A stretch of DNA of 44,773 nt from Paenibacillus sp. JCM 18996 (GCA_001313085.1 BBFE01000033.1:1-44773), one strand, 5' to 3'. Shown: positions 9,000 to 19,017, counted from the stretch's first letter. The notes: generated from the sequence alone by a model not told the origin. Program-made: numbers and translations.

Positions 9000-9014
9000 T
9001 AAGAGATTGGCGAG

Positions 9015-9040
9015 AAAACGGCAGAGATGTCGTTTTTTTT
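9015..9040 (+). terminator. Terminator hairpin after the tRNA-like fragment
   Basis: AAAACGGCA(4 nt)TGTCGTTTT forms a stem followed by a run of nine Ts. Confidence 0.7.
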
Positions 9041-9110
9041 TGTTTTTTGATTTTGCTTTTCCCTTTATGCCGGAAAACGAAGAAAGTAGATTGAAAATGT
9101 ATCAAATTAT

Positions 9111-9159
9111 GGCTATCATTCGGTCAAAGCAACATTGACTGAAGGATAGCCTTTTTTTT
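9111..9159 (+). terminator. Strong terminator before the kdpD fragment
   Basis: GGCTATC at 9111-9117 pairs with GATAGCC at 9145-9151, extended inside by ATTC-GTCA/TGAC-GAA, and is followed by eight Ts. The kdpD fragment starts right behind it, so its upstream gene has been replaced. Confidence 0.8.
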
Positions 9160-9162
9160 ACG

Positions 9163-9872
9163 ATGATAGCCAAATGGGTGTATCAACATGGTGAAGCGGC
9201 TGGGAAGGGGTCAAGCACCTTGAGAGAGACCTCCGGCTTTTATGTTCCATTGCGTATCGAGGATCAGGTTTACGGAGTTTTGGCTGTAAAACTTGAGAGT
9301 ACGGATGGTACACTTTCACCTGATACTCGGCGTTTACTGGAGCTTTAGGCGGACTGGCTGCCATAGGTATCGCCCGAGTGAAGCTGACAGAGGAAGCAAA
9401 GATCGCTCATCTTACTGCCGAATCGGAAAGACTAAGGACTGCATTACTCGATTCCGTTTCTCATGAACTAAGAACTCCACTCGCAACCATCATCGGTTCT
9501 GCAACTGGATTAATTGAAGGAGACGTGCTATTCTCCACTGAAGATAGACTGGACTTACTTACCACGATTCGAGTTGGTGCTTTGCGGATGAACCGTCTTG
9601 TCACTAATTTACTTGGGATTGTTAAATTAGAAAGCGGTATGCTTCGGCTTCACAAGGATTGGTGCGATGTAGAAGACATCATCGGGGTGGCTTTGTCCCA
9701 GCTAAAGGGTTTTCAACAGCATCGAGATATACGCGTAAGGTTACCGGAACGTGTTCCTTTGATTTTGGGAGATGAAGTGCTGCTGGAGCAAGTGCTGGTC
9801 AATATCTTGAGCAATTCCATCAAATATTCTCCCGATTTTGCCAGGGATTGGGTATCGGTTTCTTTCTCGTGA
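9163..9872 (+). pseudogene. kdpD: KdpD sensor kinase fragment (GAF-HisKA region)
   Basis: The sequence matches the cytoplasmic C-terminal half of KdpD, the potassium/turgor-responsive sensor kinase: AKWVYQHGEAAGKGSSTL and FYVPLRIEDQVYGVLAVKLE belong to the GAF-like region, then AHLTAESERLRTALLDSVSH with the phospho-accepting His in [15 protein letters not shown], then LLEQVLVNILSNSIKYSPD, the start of the ATPase domain with its Asn box. One frame break lies near 9345. The N-terminal KdpD/Usp and membrane domains are absent, and the frame ends before the G boxes, so the kinase cannot bind ATP. No kdpE or kdpFABC is nearby. The piece begins immediately after a terminator, so both ends appear to be deletion junctions. 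Confidence 0.85.
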
Positions 9873-9965
9873 TTAAAGATTTTTTGTTCCAAAGGCGCAC
9901 CGAGATAGTTCTTTGACTCTGGAACGGAATGGGCTGCTTCAACTAAGACAAATTTTAGAAGACAA

Positions 9966-9991
9966 AAAAAACGGCAGTTATGCCGTTTTTT
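9966..9991 (+). terminator. Rho-independent terminator
   Basis: AAAAACGGCA(4 nt)TGCCGTTTTTT is a perfect hairpin with a T tail, between the kdpD fragment and the convergent glycosyltransferase. Confidence 0.85.
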
Positions 9992-10132
9992 GTGTAAGCA
10001 ATTATGGGAAACAGGAAAAGGGTCTGAGGGATTACTTGTGAGAGCATGTCAGAGTTTACAATCAATATGCATGAACAGTATCACAACAAACACTTAATCG
10101 TCACAAAAGAACAGATATCCCGGGTCTTGTTC

Positions 10133-10860
10133 CTATTTTACTTTTCGAATAGCGATGGCACGGTAACGTATCGTTTTCGCTACGGGCTGGCTTCCCGCCA
10201 AGTAAAAGCGGTCATTGGCCTTCCATGTATGGTTGCTCTTGTTTTTTTTCTACGAATATAACGTAGTTATATGGGGAGGTAGCGTACACTTTGTAGCCTT
10301 TCTTCCTGCAGGCGCTCAAGAATGTCACATCTTCACCTACGGTTCGATTGGCAAAGCGAACTTTTTTTTAAAACACGCCTCCGGAACAATATAGTTCCTC
10401 CCTGCACAAAGTCTAGGAATTTATTTTTTTCTCGCTGGGAGACCGGATGATAACCTTCTTTGTTGCAGCCAGATAAACCAGACACGCGTGTTTGCCGACA
10501 ACATCGCTGCGTTTACGAACGAGCGCTTTGACCTGCTCCAACAAATAATAAGGCGAGTAATAATCGTCGTCATCAAATTTGGCAATGAGAGGGAATTTGG
10601 TTTTGACGATTCCACGATTTAGGCAATGGCCTAGAGATATGTTCTGTGGTACCTTATATACGGAAACATTCGGATAGGGAAGAGCTTTTTTTGCGAAATT
10701 TATTTAAATCCATACTATTTTTTTATTTAAAATAATGATTAATTCTTTATGCCGATAGCGTTGACTATGATAATTCTTCAGAATATTCATAAAAAAATCG
10801 GGGGCGATTGGTGCAAGTGATAATTGAAACTCCATATTTCTTGCCGATTGTTGCAGTCAA
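10133..10860 (-). CDS. Family 2-like glycosyltransferase, frameshifted
   Basis: Read on the minus strand, TTG at 10860 follows GGAGGG with seven bases between, and begins LTATIGKKYGVSIITCTNRP, the nucleotide-sugar-binding strand of GT2 glycosyltransferases. Joining frames at A/T runs gives FMNILKNYHSQRYRHKELII, PNVSVYKVPQNISLGHCLNR, then AKFDDDDYYSPYYLLEQVKA, where the acidic cluster is the expected metal-binding DxD. It continues DFVQGGTILFRRRVFKKVRF, NRTVGEDVTFLSACRRKGYK (the ED motif of the catalytic base), and ends TIRYRAIAIRKVK at TAG 10133. Length is about 242 residues. Breaks lie near 10250, 10365, 10425, 10690, 10725 and 10795. The acceptor sugar is unknown. A plus-strand frame over its 3' end is a shadow. 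Confidence 0.75.
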
Positions 10861-10932
10861 AGTGCATCCCTCCGTTTCACTCTCTTCATTGTATGAGGGT
10901 CGGAGCTGAGGGGTTTGGGCACTTAACCTTGT

Positions 10933-11863
10933 TCAAACAATTTCATCCGGTGCCAAACCACATTCAAAAGAGCCGTTCTCGATCTGAATCGTACAATGCT
11001 CGATGCCGAATTGATCGTGCAGTTCCTTACACACGTTGTGCAGCAAAGCATCTTGATCATTGTGCCGGTCCACTACGAGGTGGGCGGTGAGGGCTGTCTC
11101 CGTCGTACTCATGCTCCAGATGTGAAGGTCATGCACCTGAGTCACCTCAGGAAGACCCGCCAAATACGCTTTTACAGCGGTAATGTCAATTTCCTCTGGA
11201 ACGGCGTCAAGCGCCATATTTATCGAATCTTTAAGCAGTCCCCATGTGCCGAGAAAAAATGACGGCAACGATAAGCAGGCTTACGGCAGGATCGAGCCAC
11301 AACCAGCCGGTGTATAAAATAACGATTCCGGCTATTACAACTCCAAGCGAAACTATCGCGTCTGAAGCCATATGCAAAAAATGCTCCGCGCTGATTGATG
11401 TCACCCTTGCGGCCCGACAGAAACAGCAAAGCGGTTGCCCCGTTGATCACTATTCCTGCCAGCGCGACCCAGATGACAGTCTGTCCTGTGACCGGTGTCG
11501 GATCGCTAAACCTTCGAAAGGCTTCCCATGCAATAGCTCCGATCGAAAATAATAAAAAAATAGCGCATTGAACAATGCAGCTAATATGGAAGAGCGGCGA
11601 TAACCATAGGTCCGCCGTGCGGAGGGAACCCTTTTGCTTAATGCGCTGGCTGTCCATGCAAGCAATAGTGACAATACATCTCCTGCGTTATGCCCTGCGT
11701 CCGCAAGCAAGGTAAGGGAGTGTGAGACAACTCCGTAAACAGCCTCGACTATGACAAATGCCGTATTGAATATTATCCCCAGAGCAAAAGCTGTATTAAA
11801 ATTCGGCGGCCCGTGTAGATGACCATGGGAATGTCCGTTACCGTGCAGGTGGGAGTGCCCCAT
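10933..11863 (-). CDS. czcD: Cation diffusion facilitator (Zn/Co/Cd exporter, CzcD type)
   Basis: The longest start is 11881, but a GGGGGG sequence precedes the Met at 11863, which begins MGHSHLHGNGHSHGHLHG, a metal-binding His-rich tail typical of CDF exporters. Membrane segments follow: AFALGIIFNTAFVIVEAVYG, and LTLLADAGHNAGDVLSLLLA with the HxxxD zinc site (here DAGHNAGD). After breaks at A/T runs near 11257, 11375 and 11552, the C-terminal cytoplasmic domain reads VKAYLAGLPEVTQVHDLHIW and ends ECGLAPDEIV. CDF proteins exchange Zn2+ or related metals for protons across the cytoplasmic membrane. Full length is about 310 residues, normal for the family. The exact metal is not decided by sequence. 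Confidence 0.9.
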
Positions 11864-12182
11864 AAAATACCCCCCAATCATGGCAAACTTAATGTTAGTT
11901 TATGCAGGAAGCGCGCCCGCGGAAATTTGTCCATTGCCAAACGGCTGAGCCTGGATTGACTGCACCGCCCGCCGGTGCTTCCACAATGGTTTACCTCGCT
12001 TATGCTACTCTTTTTTAAAACATTTTCACAAAAGAGTAACAGTAATAAACGATTTAAGCATATCGAAATTTGCCGAATTATGCTACATTTTATTTGTATG
12101 CCAAATAGATGTTTTGAAGGTGGTTGCGAGAGACTAAAATATGATTTGATTTTGGTGATTCCTAACATTGGAGTGTATTTTA

Positions 12183-13150
12183 ATGGAAAAGTGGAGTACT
12201 GTTCCCAGCCTGGAAGAGATACATATACAGCCCGGCCACACAGTTGATGAGAATCAGCTGCTGGGTGATTTTATGAATACGATAAAGGCGCAAAAGTCGT
12301 CTAACCGTATATATGTCGTTATGAGCGGCGCGAAGCCGGTCGGGATTATCCGCAGTGTGGATATGCTTCGCTTATTAGGGACTCCTTTTGGCGTAGCATT
12401 AAATTATAAAAAAGCGACTAAGCGAAGTAATGTACTCAAATATTCTTATAGTCGACTCCGGTATCCAAGTGGATGAAGCATCGAGAAAAGCTATGGCAAG
12501 AACGTATGAAGATATCTACGATGACATTTTAGTGACCAGGGCGCAGCAGTTTATTGGAGTAATACCCGTCTATGAATTATTGAACTTTATGACGGAGTTC
12601 AAGCTTAAGGAAGCCGTTCAGCAGAATCCTTTGACGCGGCTGCCGGGAAACGAATATATCCATAGTTATCTCGTGTTTAAAATAGAACAGAAACAACCGT
12701 TTTCCATCATTTATATAGACATCGACCATTTTAAATCCTATAACGACGTGTATGGCTTTAAATACGGTGACGACGTGCTTAAATGGGTTGGCAGAATTCT
12801 GTCCTCCGTTCATTATACTGAACTGTTTGTCGGACACATTGGCGGCGATGATTTTATCTCATGTCTTCCCTCCCATCATGCAGAAGAGTATTGCAAGAAA
12901 GTGATTGAGCAGTTTGAATTGGAAAAAAAGCCGTTTTTTTACTCGGATGAAGATTATTCAAACAATTACATTTATTCGCTGGATAGAGATCATAAAATGC
13001 AAAAAATTTAAGCTTCTAAGTTTATCCATGGTGATTATAGACGTTTCCTCGCAAAAATTCACGCAGCTTTCCGAGATTTCATTGGCAGCAGCAAAGTTCA
13101 AGAAGCAGGCAAAGCAGATAGACGGAAGCAATTATATTAAGGTAAGTTAA
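12183..13150 (+). CDS. CBS-GGDEF protein, putative diguanylate cyclase, frameshifted
   Basis: ATG 12183 follows GGAG. The N-terminal half (EIHIQPGHTVDENQLLGDFM, NRIYVVMSGAKPVGIIRSVD) has the look of a CBS-domain sensor. After a frame break near 12410 it continues through VTRAQQFIGVIPVYELLNFM, then NPLTRLPGNEYIHSYL and FSIIYIDIDHFKSYNDVYGF, and the active-site loop VGHIGGDDFI. GGDEF domains make c-di-GMP from GTP; the loop here is GGDDF, a conservative change that can retain activity. A second break near 13005 precedes the tail. About 320 residues, no membrane segment, so cytoplasmic. A gene with the opposing HD-GYP domain starts 42 bp downstream, suggesting a c-di-GMP pair. Confidence 0.75.
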
Positions 13151-13191
13151 AATGGTAACCATCAAAAAAAACATTCAGTTGTAGGAGAATT

Positions 13192-14151
13192 ATGGCTAAC
13201 TCTTTAGCGGAAAAAAAATTTTAAATTGGTTGTTTGAGCGCCGGGTTTATACGCGCTGCGTCTTCTTTGTCACTTTTTTTGATGTGTGCCAGTATAGATT
13301 ACTATTATTCCAAAGTAAATTTAACCGGCATCTACATTCTGCCTATAACTATTGCAGGATTTGCTTTCTACAGCACGATTTGGATACGAATTTTCCTTGC
13401 AGGTGTCAGCACCTATACGCGTTACAAATTGGCTCCGTATAGTTCCCCGGGTGCCGGTATTTTTTTGCTCTTCAATGGCTGACTTATTTTATAGTAACAG
13501 AAGCGACATCCAGTCTAATCAGAAATAGAATCAGAGAAAAGGAGCATACACTCAATTTAACAATGGCCCTAGCCAAATCACTCGATACACGTGACCCCTA
13601 TACGGCTTACCATTCTGAGAATGTAGCGAATTACGCGTTAATGATTGCAAAAGAAATGAAGCTGTCCAAGACAGTGTGCCACAACATTTATGTAGGCGGG
13701 CTGCTGCACGATATCGGCAAGATTGGGCTCCCTGAAACGATATTAAGCAAGCCGTCCAAACTGACTGACGGTGAATTTGAAAAAAATCAAACAGCATCCT
13801 GTCACCGGATACGAAACGCTTAAGCATGTCTCTTCGTTTGAGAAGAATGGGGTTTTGGATATGGTTTTATACCACCATGAAAGATATGACGGAAAAGGCT
13901 ATCCCACAGGGTTAAAAGGAGATCAAATTCCTCAGGCGGCAAGAATTATGGCAGTGGCCGATTCTTTTGACGCAATGACCTCACGGCGAGTATACAGGCA
14001 GCAAAATAGTTTGGAATACGCTGTAAAGGAAATACGTAAAAGTGCAGGGGCGCAGTTTGATCCTGAAATCGCAGAAATTTTTTTTGGGGATCGTAAAAAA
14101 AGAGAAGGAAGCCGGATTTTAAGGAAACATAATGAAGATGAAAAAAAATAA
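13192..14151 (+). CDS. Membrane-anchored HD-GYP c-di-GMP phosphodiesterase, frameshifted
   Basis: ATG 13192 follows TAGGAG. Joining frames near 13212 and 13268 gives two or three N-terminal membrane helices (IRAASSLSLFLMCASI, GIYILPITIAGFAFYSTIW, then GAGIFLLFNG). The cytoplasmic part carries SLDTRDPYTAYHSENVANYA, GLLHDIGKIGLPETIL with the metal-binding HD, and YHHERYDGKGYPTGLKGDQI with the diagnostic GYP. HD-GYP enzymes hydrolyse c-di-GMP to pGpG/GMP. The frame breaks again at the A run near 13784 and ends at 14151. It follows the GGDEF gene by 42 bp and is probably in its operon; a strong terminator follows. Confidence 0.85.
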
Positions 14152-14233
14152 ATGTATCCAGCTGCAAAAGAATATTCAAACCAATCTCTCGTAAATCGAT
14201 GAGCGCAAGCTTTACTGGCAAAACATCAAAAAA

Positions 14234-14267
14234 AAGCTGGCGCCGCAAATGATGCGGACGTCAGCTT
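14234..14267. terminator. Bidirectional terminator after the c-di-GMP pair
   Basis: AAGCTGGCGCCGCA and TGCGGACGTCAGCTT form a long stem with a five-base loop and one or two mismatches, with As before and pyrimidines after. Confidence 0.8.
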
Positions 14268-14303
14268 CTTGCTCTTACTCTACTCTCACCTCAGCGTCCG
14301 AGC

Positions 14304-14466
14304 TACTCGTTCCGGATCCATACCGCCATTTCGCCCGGTGTGCGGTTGCTCCAGGCAAAATAAGGAATCGCTTTAAACGCGGCCGGAACTCGCCGATAAG
14401 CATGCGTTGTATATAGAGTGCCCTCGTCGTCAGGTGTAAGCTCGCTGCGGGTACCGGTGTCATGCC
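14304..14466 (-). pseudogene. GH127-type (DUF1680) glycosidase, C-terminal scrap
   Basis: On the minus strand this short frame reads AFKAIPYFAWSNRTPGEMAV then WIRNE and stops at 14304. The IPYxAWxNRxPGEMxVW block is the characteristic end of GH127/DUF1680 beta-L-arabinofuranosidases. Only the last 50-odd codons are present; the sequence changes abruptly at about 14466 into an AraC fragment on the opposite strand. It is a deletion remnant with no activity. Confidence 0.6.
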
Positions 14467-14696
14467 ATGGAAGAGATTTCGGTGACCGATGTTGCGCAGA
14501 AGTTTATGTACAATAAAGATTATCTCTCCCGCTTTTTTTTCAAGAAAAAAGACAGGTTTACCCTCCAGGAATACATCCACCTGATGAAAATATCCAAGGC
14601 AAAGTAACGATGAAAAAAGATTTTATGCGGCTATTCAAGAGATACGAGAATATGACGCCGACCGAGTACAGACAAGCTTATTATAAATCCATATGA
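14467..14696 (+). pseudogene. AraC-type response regulator, C-terminal fragment
   Basis: The plus strand encodes EISVTDVAQKFMYNKDYLSR and FKKKDRFTLQEYIHLMKISK, then, after a break, DFMRLFKRYENMTPTEYRQA and a stop at 14696. These are the two helix-turn-helix units of an AraC/XylS DNA-binding domain of the kind fused to receiver domains in Paenibacillus two-component systems. The receiver and linker parts are missing, replaced by the GH127 scrap at about 14466. Confidence 0.65.
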
Positions 14697-14703
14697 ACAA
14701 CCA

Positions 14704-15542
14704 TTAGCTGTGAAGCTCCTGAACTGGTCGGGCGTCATGCCGACCGTTTTACGGAAAGTAGCGATAAAATGGCTGGCGTCGAGGAAGCTACTTTATTGGC
14801 AACCGATTTGACGGTAGACTGCTGATCCGCGACAAGCGCTTCCTTCGATTTTTTTGAATGCGGAGATGAACCAGGTAGGAATACGGGCTAACGCCAAAAG
14901 TGCTGCGGAACAACGTGTTCAAATGCTGCGGGCTTAGATGTACCCTCTGTGCCATGGCGACCAAATTAATGCTCTCGTCCGGATACACCTCTTTTAACCA
15001 ATGAAGCAGCGGCCGCAATCTTTCGTACATCCGCGACAATGAAGTCTGGTTATTGATTTGGCCGTATTTTTTTCAGGTAAATCAAAAAATTGGTACAGTT
15101 CAATAGAACCGTCCAGCCCGGAGAAATCCGGATCATTTTTTTACTTTTAACAGGATTTGTTCGACGATTTTGCCAAGCGGCGAGCAGTCTTCCCAACTAT
15201 AAAGTGTGGAAAAAATGCAGACCGAGCGTAGTCAAAATGGACTGCACCTGCAATCCGCCGAAAGTGATATACATGGTTGTCCATTTGGATAGTTTCCTTT
15301 CATAGGAATGAGGAACATCGGGGAATAGAAATATGCCATAGTTGACGGGGAGAGAGAGGCGCTCGCCGGAGAAGTGAAACTCCCCCTCACCTTCCAGTGT
15401 CTGGAGCCAATGAAAGTAAGGATATCCTTCTTTTCGATGAATGGCTCCTGGTCCGACATGATGCCGATACTTTCGATAAACAAGGGGAGATGCTGATCCA
15501 TCAAAGACAACAGAAAAAAGTCTGCGAAAAAAATTGGCTCAT
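14704..15542 (-). CDS. AraC-family transcriptional regulator, frameshifted
   Basis: ATG at 15542 lies ten bases after AAGGAG on the minus strand and begins MSQFFFADFFLLSLMDQHLP. The N-terminal sensory cupin continues in shifted frames: PYFHWLQTLEGEGEFHFSGE, LSLPVNYGIFLFPDVPHSYE, KLSKWTTMYITFGGLQVQSI. The C-terminal DNA-binding domain has LVAMAQRVHLSPQHLNTLFR, TFGVSPYSYLVHLRIQKSKE and ASHFIATFRKTVGMTPDQFR, the usual pair of helix-turn-helix motifs. Breaks lie near 14790, 14850, 15070, 15135 and 15400. About 280 residues, normal for carbohydrate-responsive AraC regulators. It is divergent from the sugar ABC operon starting at 15808 and is the natural candidate to control it. Confidence 0.75.
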
Positions 15543-15682
15543 CTAGAAGCAACTCCTTTTTTCTCTGGAAATAGCAATCTTCATTTTCTCATATATATCC
15601 AGAATTATACTATATTTACTAGGTATTACCATCGTTTTATAATAAAAAAATATGTTATATATCTCTTAGGGAGGGGCTGCAA

Positions 15683-15733
15683 TATGATTCATCGAAATTC
15701 AGCAATGAGGTTTATGGAGGCGGTTACAGCTTA
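15683..15733 (+). CDS. Possible 16-codon leader peptide
   Basis: GGGAGGGG is followed by an ATG at about 15684 and MIHRNSAMRFMEAVTA with a stop just before 15735. It lies directly ahead of the cre box and the sugar-binding protein gene. The good ribosome binding site makes it worth noting, but nothing else supports translation. Confidence 0.2.
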
Positions 15734-15748
15734 AAAAAATCGAATTAA

Positions 15749-15762
15749 TGTAAGCGCTTTAA
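15749..15762. promoter_or_regulatory. cre box (CcpA site) before the sugar ABC operon
   Basis: TGTAAGCGCTTTAA matches the catabolite-response consensus TGWAANCGNTNWCA in 13 of 14 positions. It lies 46 bp ahead of the substrate-binding protein gene, where CcpA binding would repress or block transcription when a preferred sugar is present. Confidence 0.75.
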
Positions 15763-15807
15763 CGCATGTATTGAATTAATTTACCTTTATTAAACTTAGG
15801 GGGAGAA

Positions 15808-17103
15808 ATGCAAATGTCGAGAAAAACATGGGTAAGCCTGGTCTTGATTGCAGCGTTAATGATAGCGTCAGTTGGATGCAGCAGCAGCCAGCCGGCCTCA
15901 ACCGCGAAGGACAGCGGTAAAATACCGCTCACATTATGGTATTGGAACCGCTCCATTGACGATAATTTGCTCAAAGAAGTCGGCAAGCAGTTTCCTAATA
16001 TCGATTTGAAAGCGGAAAAAAATCGGCGGCGACTTCAAAGCCAAATTAACGACTACATTGGCGGCGGGAACCGGCGGACCGGACATAGTTGGTTTGAACG
16101 ACTGGGTTGCGGAGCTGTTCCCGAACAAAGACAAGTTCGTCAATCTGCTTGATTACGGCAGCGATAAGGAGCTTGCGTCTACATATCTGGAATGGAAATG
16201 GAAGCAGACGATCACTCCTGACGGAAAATACCAGATAGCTTTGCCTATGGATACTGGCCCGACCGCATTCTTTTACCGCACGGACCTGTTTCAACAAGCG
16301 GGCCTGCCGACGGATCCAAACGAGGTAAGCGCGCAAATTAAATCTTGGGATAACTATCTGGAGGCAGGAAAAAAAACTTTCCGGGTTATCATCAGGCGGC
16401 AAGAAGGTTTACATGTTCGATAATATCACCAACGTTTTCAATCAAAGCCTGGGTCAAAACGACAAATTGTATTTCGATAAATCGGATAACTTTATAGGTG
16501 ATAAAGAGCATGTGAAAAGTGCATGGGACAATGCCGTAAAGGTCCATCAACTGGGATTGAACGCCAAAATCAGCGGCTGGACACCGGAATGGAACGCGGC
16601 GATGAATAACGGCGCGGTGGCTTCCTTTATCGGCGCTGTGTGGATGAAGAAGGTACTGGAAGACGCAGCTCCCGACACAAAGGGAAAATGGCGCATTGCC
16701 AGAGCGCCCGGCGGAGACGGAAACCAGGGCGGTTCCTTCATCGGCATCACCAAACAGTCCAAGCACCCGAAAGAAGCCTACGAGTCATCAAGTGCTGATG
16801 ACGCCAGAACACCAGCTCAATTCACTGGTTACGATGAATTTGTTCCCTTCGACGCCAAGCATTTTTTTTAAGGATGCCAAGATGACACAGCCAGAAGATT
16901 TTTTTTACGGCGGCCAAAAAAACAAATGAGATCTTTATCAAGTCTGCCGAAAATGTAAAACCTGCCTATCGCGGATCCAAATTTTCAATTGCCAACACGA
17001 TCTTCCAGAACGAGCTGACTAACATCGAGAAGCAAAACAAAGATCCGGAAAAAAAGCCTGGAACGATGCAATCGCCCAGATTAAGAAGGAACTGTCACGT
17101 TAA
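15808..17103 (+). CDS. Sugar ABC transporter, extracellular binding lipoprotein, frameshifted
   Basis: ATG 15808 follows GGGGGAGA. The signal peptide ends in the lipobox SVGCSSSQ (lipid-anchored Cys near residue 25). The mature protein reads IPLTLWYWNRSIDDNLLKEV, then GTGGPDIVGLNDWVAELFPN, then MDTGPTAFFYRTDLFQQAGL, and GGDGNQGGSFIGITKQSKHP: the two-lobe fold of family 1 binding proteins for oligosaccharides. Frames break near 16018, 16373, 16790, 16866, 16915 and 17048; the tail QNELTNIEKQNKDPEKAWND restores to TAA 17103. About 430 residues, normal length. It delivers sugar to the two permeases encoded next. The cre box upstream indicates carbon catabolite repression. Substrate is unknown. 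Confidence 0.85.
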
Positions 17104-17117
17104 TAGTTCTCCACAAT

Positions 17118-17157
17118 AAATCTATTGGGATTCGGACATTCGAATCCCGATAGATTT
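17118..17157 (+). terminator. Hairpin between binding-protein and permease genes
   Basis: AAATCTAT-GGGATTCG pairs with CGAATCCC-ATAGATTT around a five-base loop. There is no T tract. In such operons a hairpin at this place stabilises or attenuates, so the binding-protein gene is expressed more than the permeases. Confidence 0.7.
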
Positions 17158-17186
17158 CATTCCAATATAGAAGGAGGATTAAGCTG

Positions 17187-18133
17187 ATGAACAAATTGGA
17201 TACGCTGCCGGTCCGTGCGCAGAAGACCGGAGGCAGCCAAGTGAAATTATGGCGGGAAATTTATCGCAATAAAACGATCTATTTATTCATTTCTCCGTTC
17301 TATATTTTATTTTCAATATTCGGCTTGTTTCCCATCGCCTTTTCTTTTTTACCTCGCTTTCCATAAATGGGATGGCATAGGGCAAATGGAGTTTGTCGGG
17401 TTAAATCAGTTCCGCTTTCTGCTGACGGATGCTGATTTCTGGAAGTCGATCAAGAACACTTTCGAAATATGGGTATACTCGACGATCCCTATGCTGTTCT
17501 TTGCCTTGCTCATTGCCTTTCTGCTGAATTCGGCTTTTTTTGCGCTACAGGAATGTTTACAGGATTTTTTTTATTTTTTTTACCTAATGTCACTTCAATT
17601 GTAGCCGTTGCCATTATATTTGGGACGTTATTCGGTAACAATTACGGCTTCCTGAATTTTATCCTGACCACTTTAGGGTTGCAGCCGATTGAATGGTTGA
17701 ACTCGCCTTTCTGGCTTAAGATGCTATCGCATCCATGATTGTATGGAGATGGACCGGATACAATGGGATTATTTACCTGGCGGGCCTGCAGAGCATACCG
17801 GGTGTGCTGTACGAGGCAGCGCGTATTGACGGAGCAAGCACGGCCCAGACATTTTTTCAAAATAACGATTCCTCTGCTTAGGCCTGTCATTTTATTCACT
17901 GTCATCACATCAACCATCGGCGGCATGCAGACTTTTACTGAATCCCAGATCTTGACGGGAAACACCGGCGGTCCGGGCGGAGAAGGAATGACTGTCGTCC
18001 TGTATTTATACCAGCAGGCTTTTGTTAAAAAAATTTATTTGGTTATGGTTCCGCAGTAGCCTGGGGATTGTTTGTCGTGATTGCGCTTTTCTCTTTAGTG
18101 AATTGGAAAATTGTGCAAAAGTCTGAATCATAA
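17187..18133 (+). CDS. Sugar ABC transporter permease (MalF/LacF type), frameshifted
   Basis: ATG 17187 follows AAGGAGG. Rejoined across breaks near 17345, 17540, 17565, 17725, 17855 and 18028, it reads [60 protein letters not shown], and the cytoplasmic EAA loop [20 protein letters not shown] with the Gly that docks to the ATPase. It ends [11 protein letters not shown] at 18133. Six membrane helices are expected, as in MalF/LacF-type permeases. The two permeases form the channel for the binding protein at 15808. No ATPase is encoded nearby; Bacillota usually supply a shared MsmX-type ATPase elsewhere. Confidence 0.85.
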
Positions 18134-18153
18134 TAACAGAAAGGGGTTTAGAC

Positions 18154-18996
18154 ATGGCAGGCAATCAGGCATATATAAAAAAAATGTTTTTTACACGTAT
18201 CGTTGCTCGTCGGGGTCATGCTGTCCATGTTTCCGTTCTACTGGCTCACGGTGATGTCAACAAGAACAACCAGCGACATTTACCGATTTCCGCCTAAGCT
18301 TACTTTTGGAACGCAATTGCTTACTAATATAAAAAAATGTTTTGGCGAACATTGACTTTTTTTTGGCGCTTTTATGAACACTGTTTTTTTGTAGCCGCGG
18401 TATCTACGCTGCTGGTATTGTTCTTTTGTTCTCTGGCCGGTTTTTTCATTTGCCAAATTTGAATTTCCCGGGAAAAAAAATATTGTTTATACTGCTGCTG
18501 GCGACCATGATGATTCCGGGACAACTGTCCCTAGTGCCTTCCTTTATCATTATGCAAAAGCTGGGTTGGGTCGGCACTTACAAAGCGCTGATCATTCCTC
18601 ATATGGCTTCTGCCTTTGGAATATTCTGGATGAGGCAGTATGCATCAGGGGCGATACACGATGATTTGTTGAATGCCGGGAGAATAGACGGCTGTAATCA
18701 TTTCCGTTTGTTTTGGAATGTGGGGCTTCCTGTGCTGCGGCCGGCTCTCGCTTTTCTGGGGATCTTCACTTTTATCGGAAGCTGGAACGACTACTTGTGG
18801 CCGCTGATCATCCTCAATAATCCAAAAAAAATATACACTTCAGATCACTTTGTCGCAATTAAACGGTATTTATAACACGGACTTTGCTATGGTCATGGCA
18901 GGCACATTGATGGCGACGCTTCCTTTAATCATCATGTTTCTGCTGGTCAGCCGCCAATTTATCTCCGATTTAGCGGCGGGGGCTATCAAGGATTAA
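18154..18996 (+). CDS. Sugar ABC transporter permease (MalG/LacG type), frameshifted
   Basis: ATG 18154 lies behind GAAAGGGG, 21 bp after the first permease. Frames join at A/T runs near 18182, 18335, 18360, 18385, 18475 and 18826. The protein reads FPFYWLTVMSTRTTSDIYRF (after correction), ILFILLLATMMIPGQLSLVP, FIIMQKLGWVGTYKALIIPH, the EAA-type loop LLNAGRIDGCNHFRLFWNVG, and GIFTFIGSWNDYLWPLIILN. These are the hallmarks of MalG/LacG-type inner-membrane permeases. The tail ends LAAGAIKD at 18996. It pairs with the preceding permease; a terminator follows, so the operon is 15808-18996. Confidence 0.85.
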
Positions 18997-19017
18997 ACTA
19001 TCAGCTTGCGCTGACAA

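Noticed and set aside
10046..10261. 71-codon plus-strand frame
   Set aside because: It lies over the end of the minus-strand glycosyltransferase, whose corrected protein is far more convincing.
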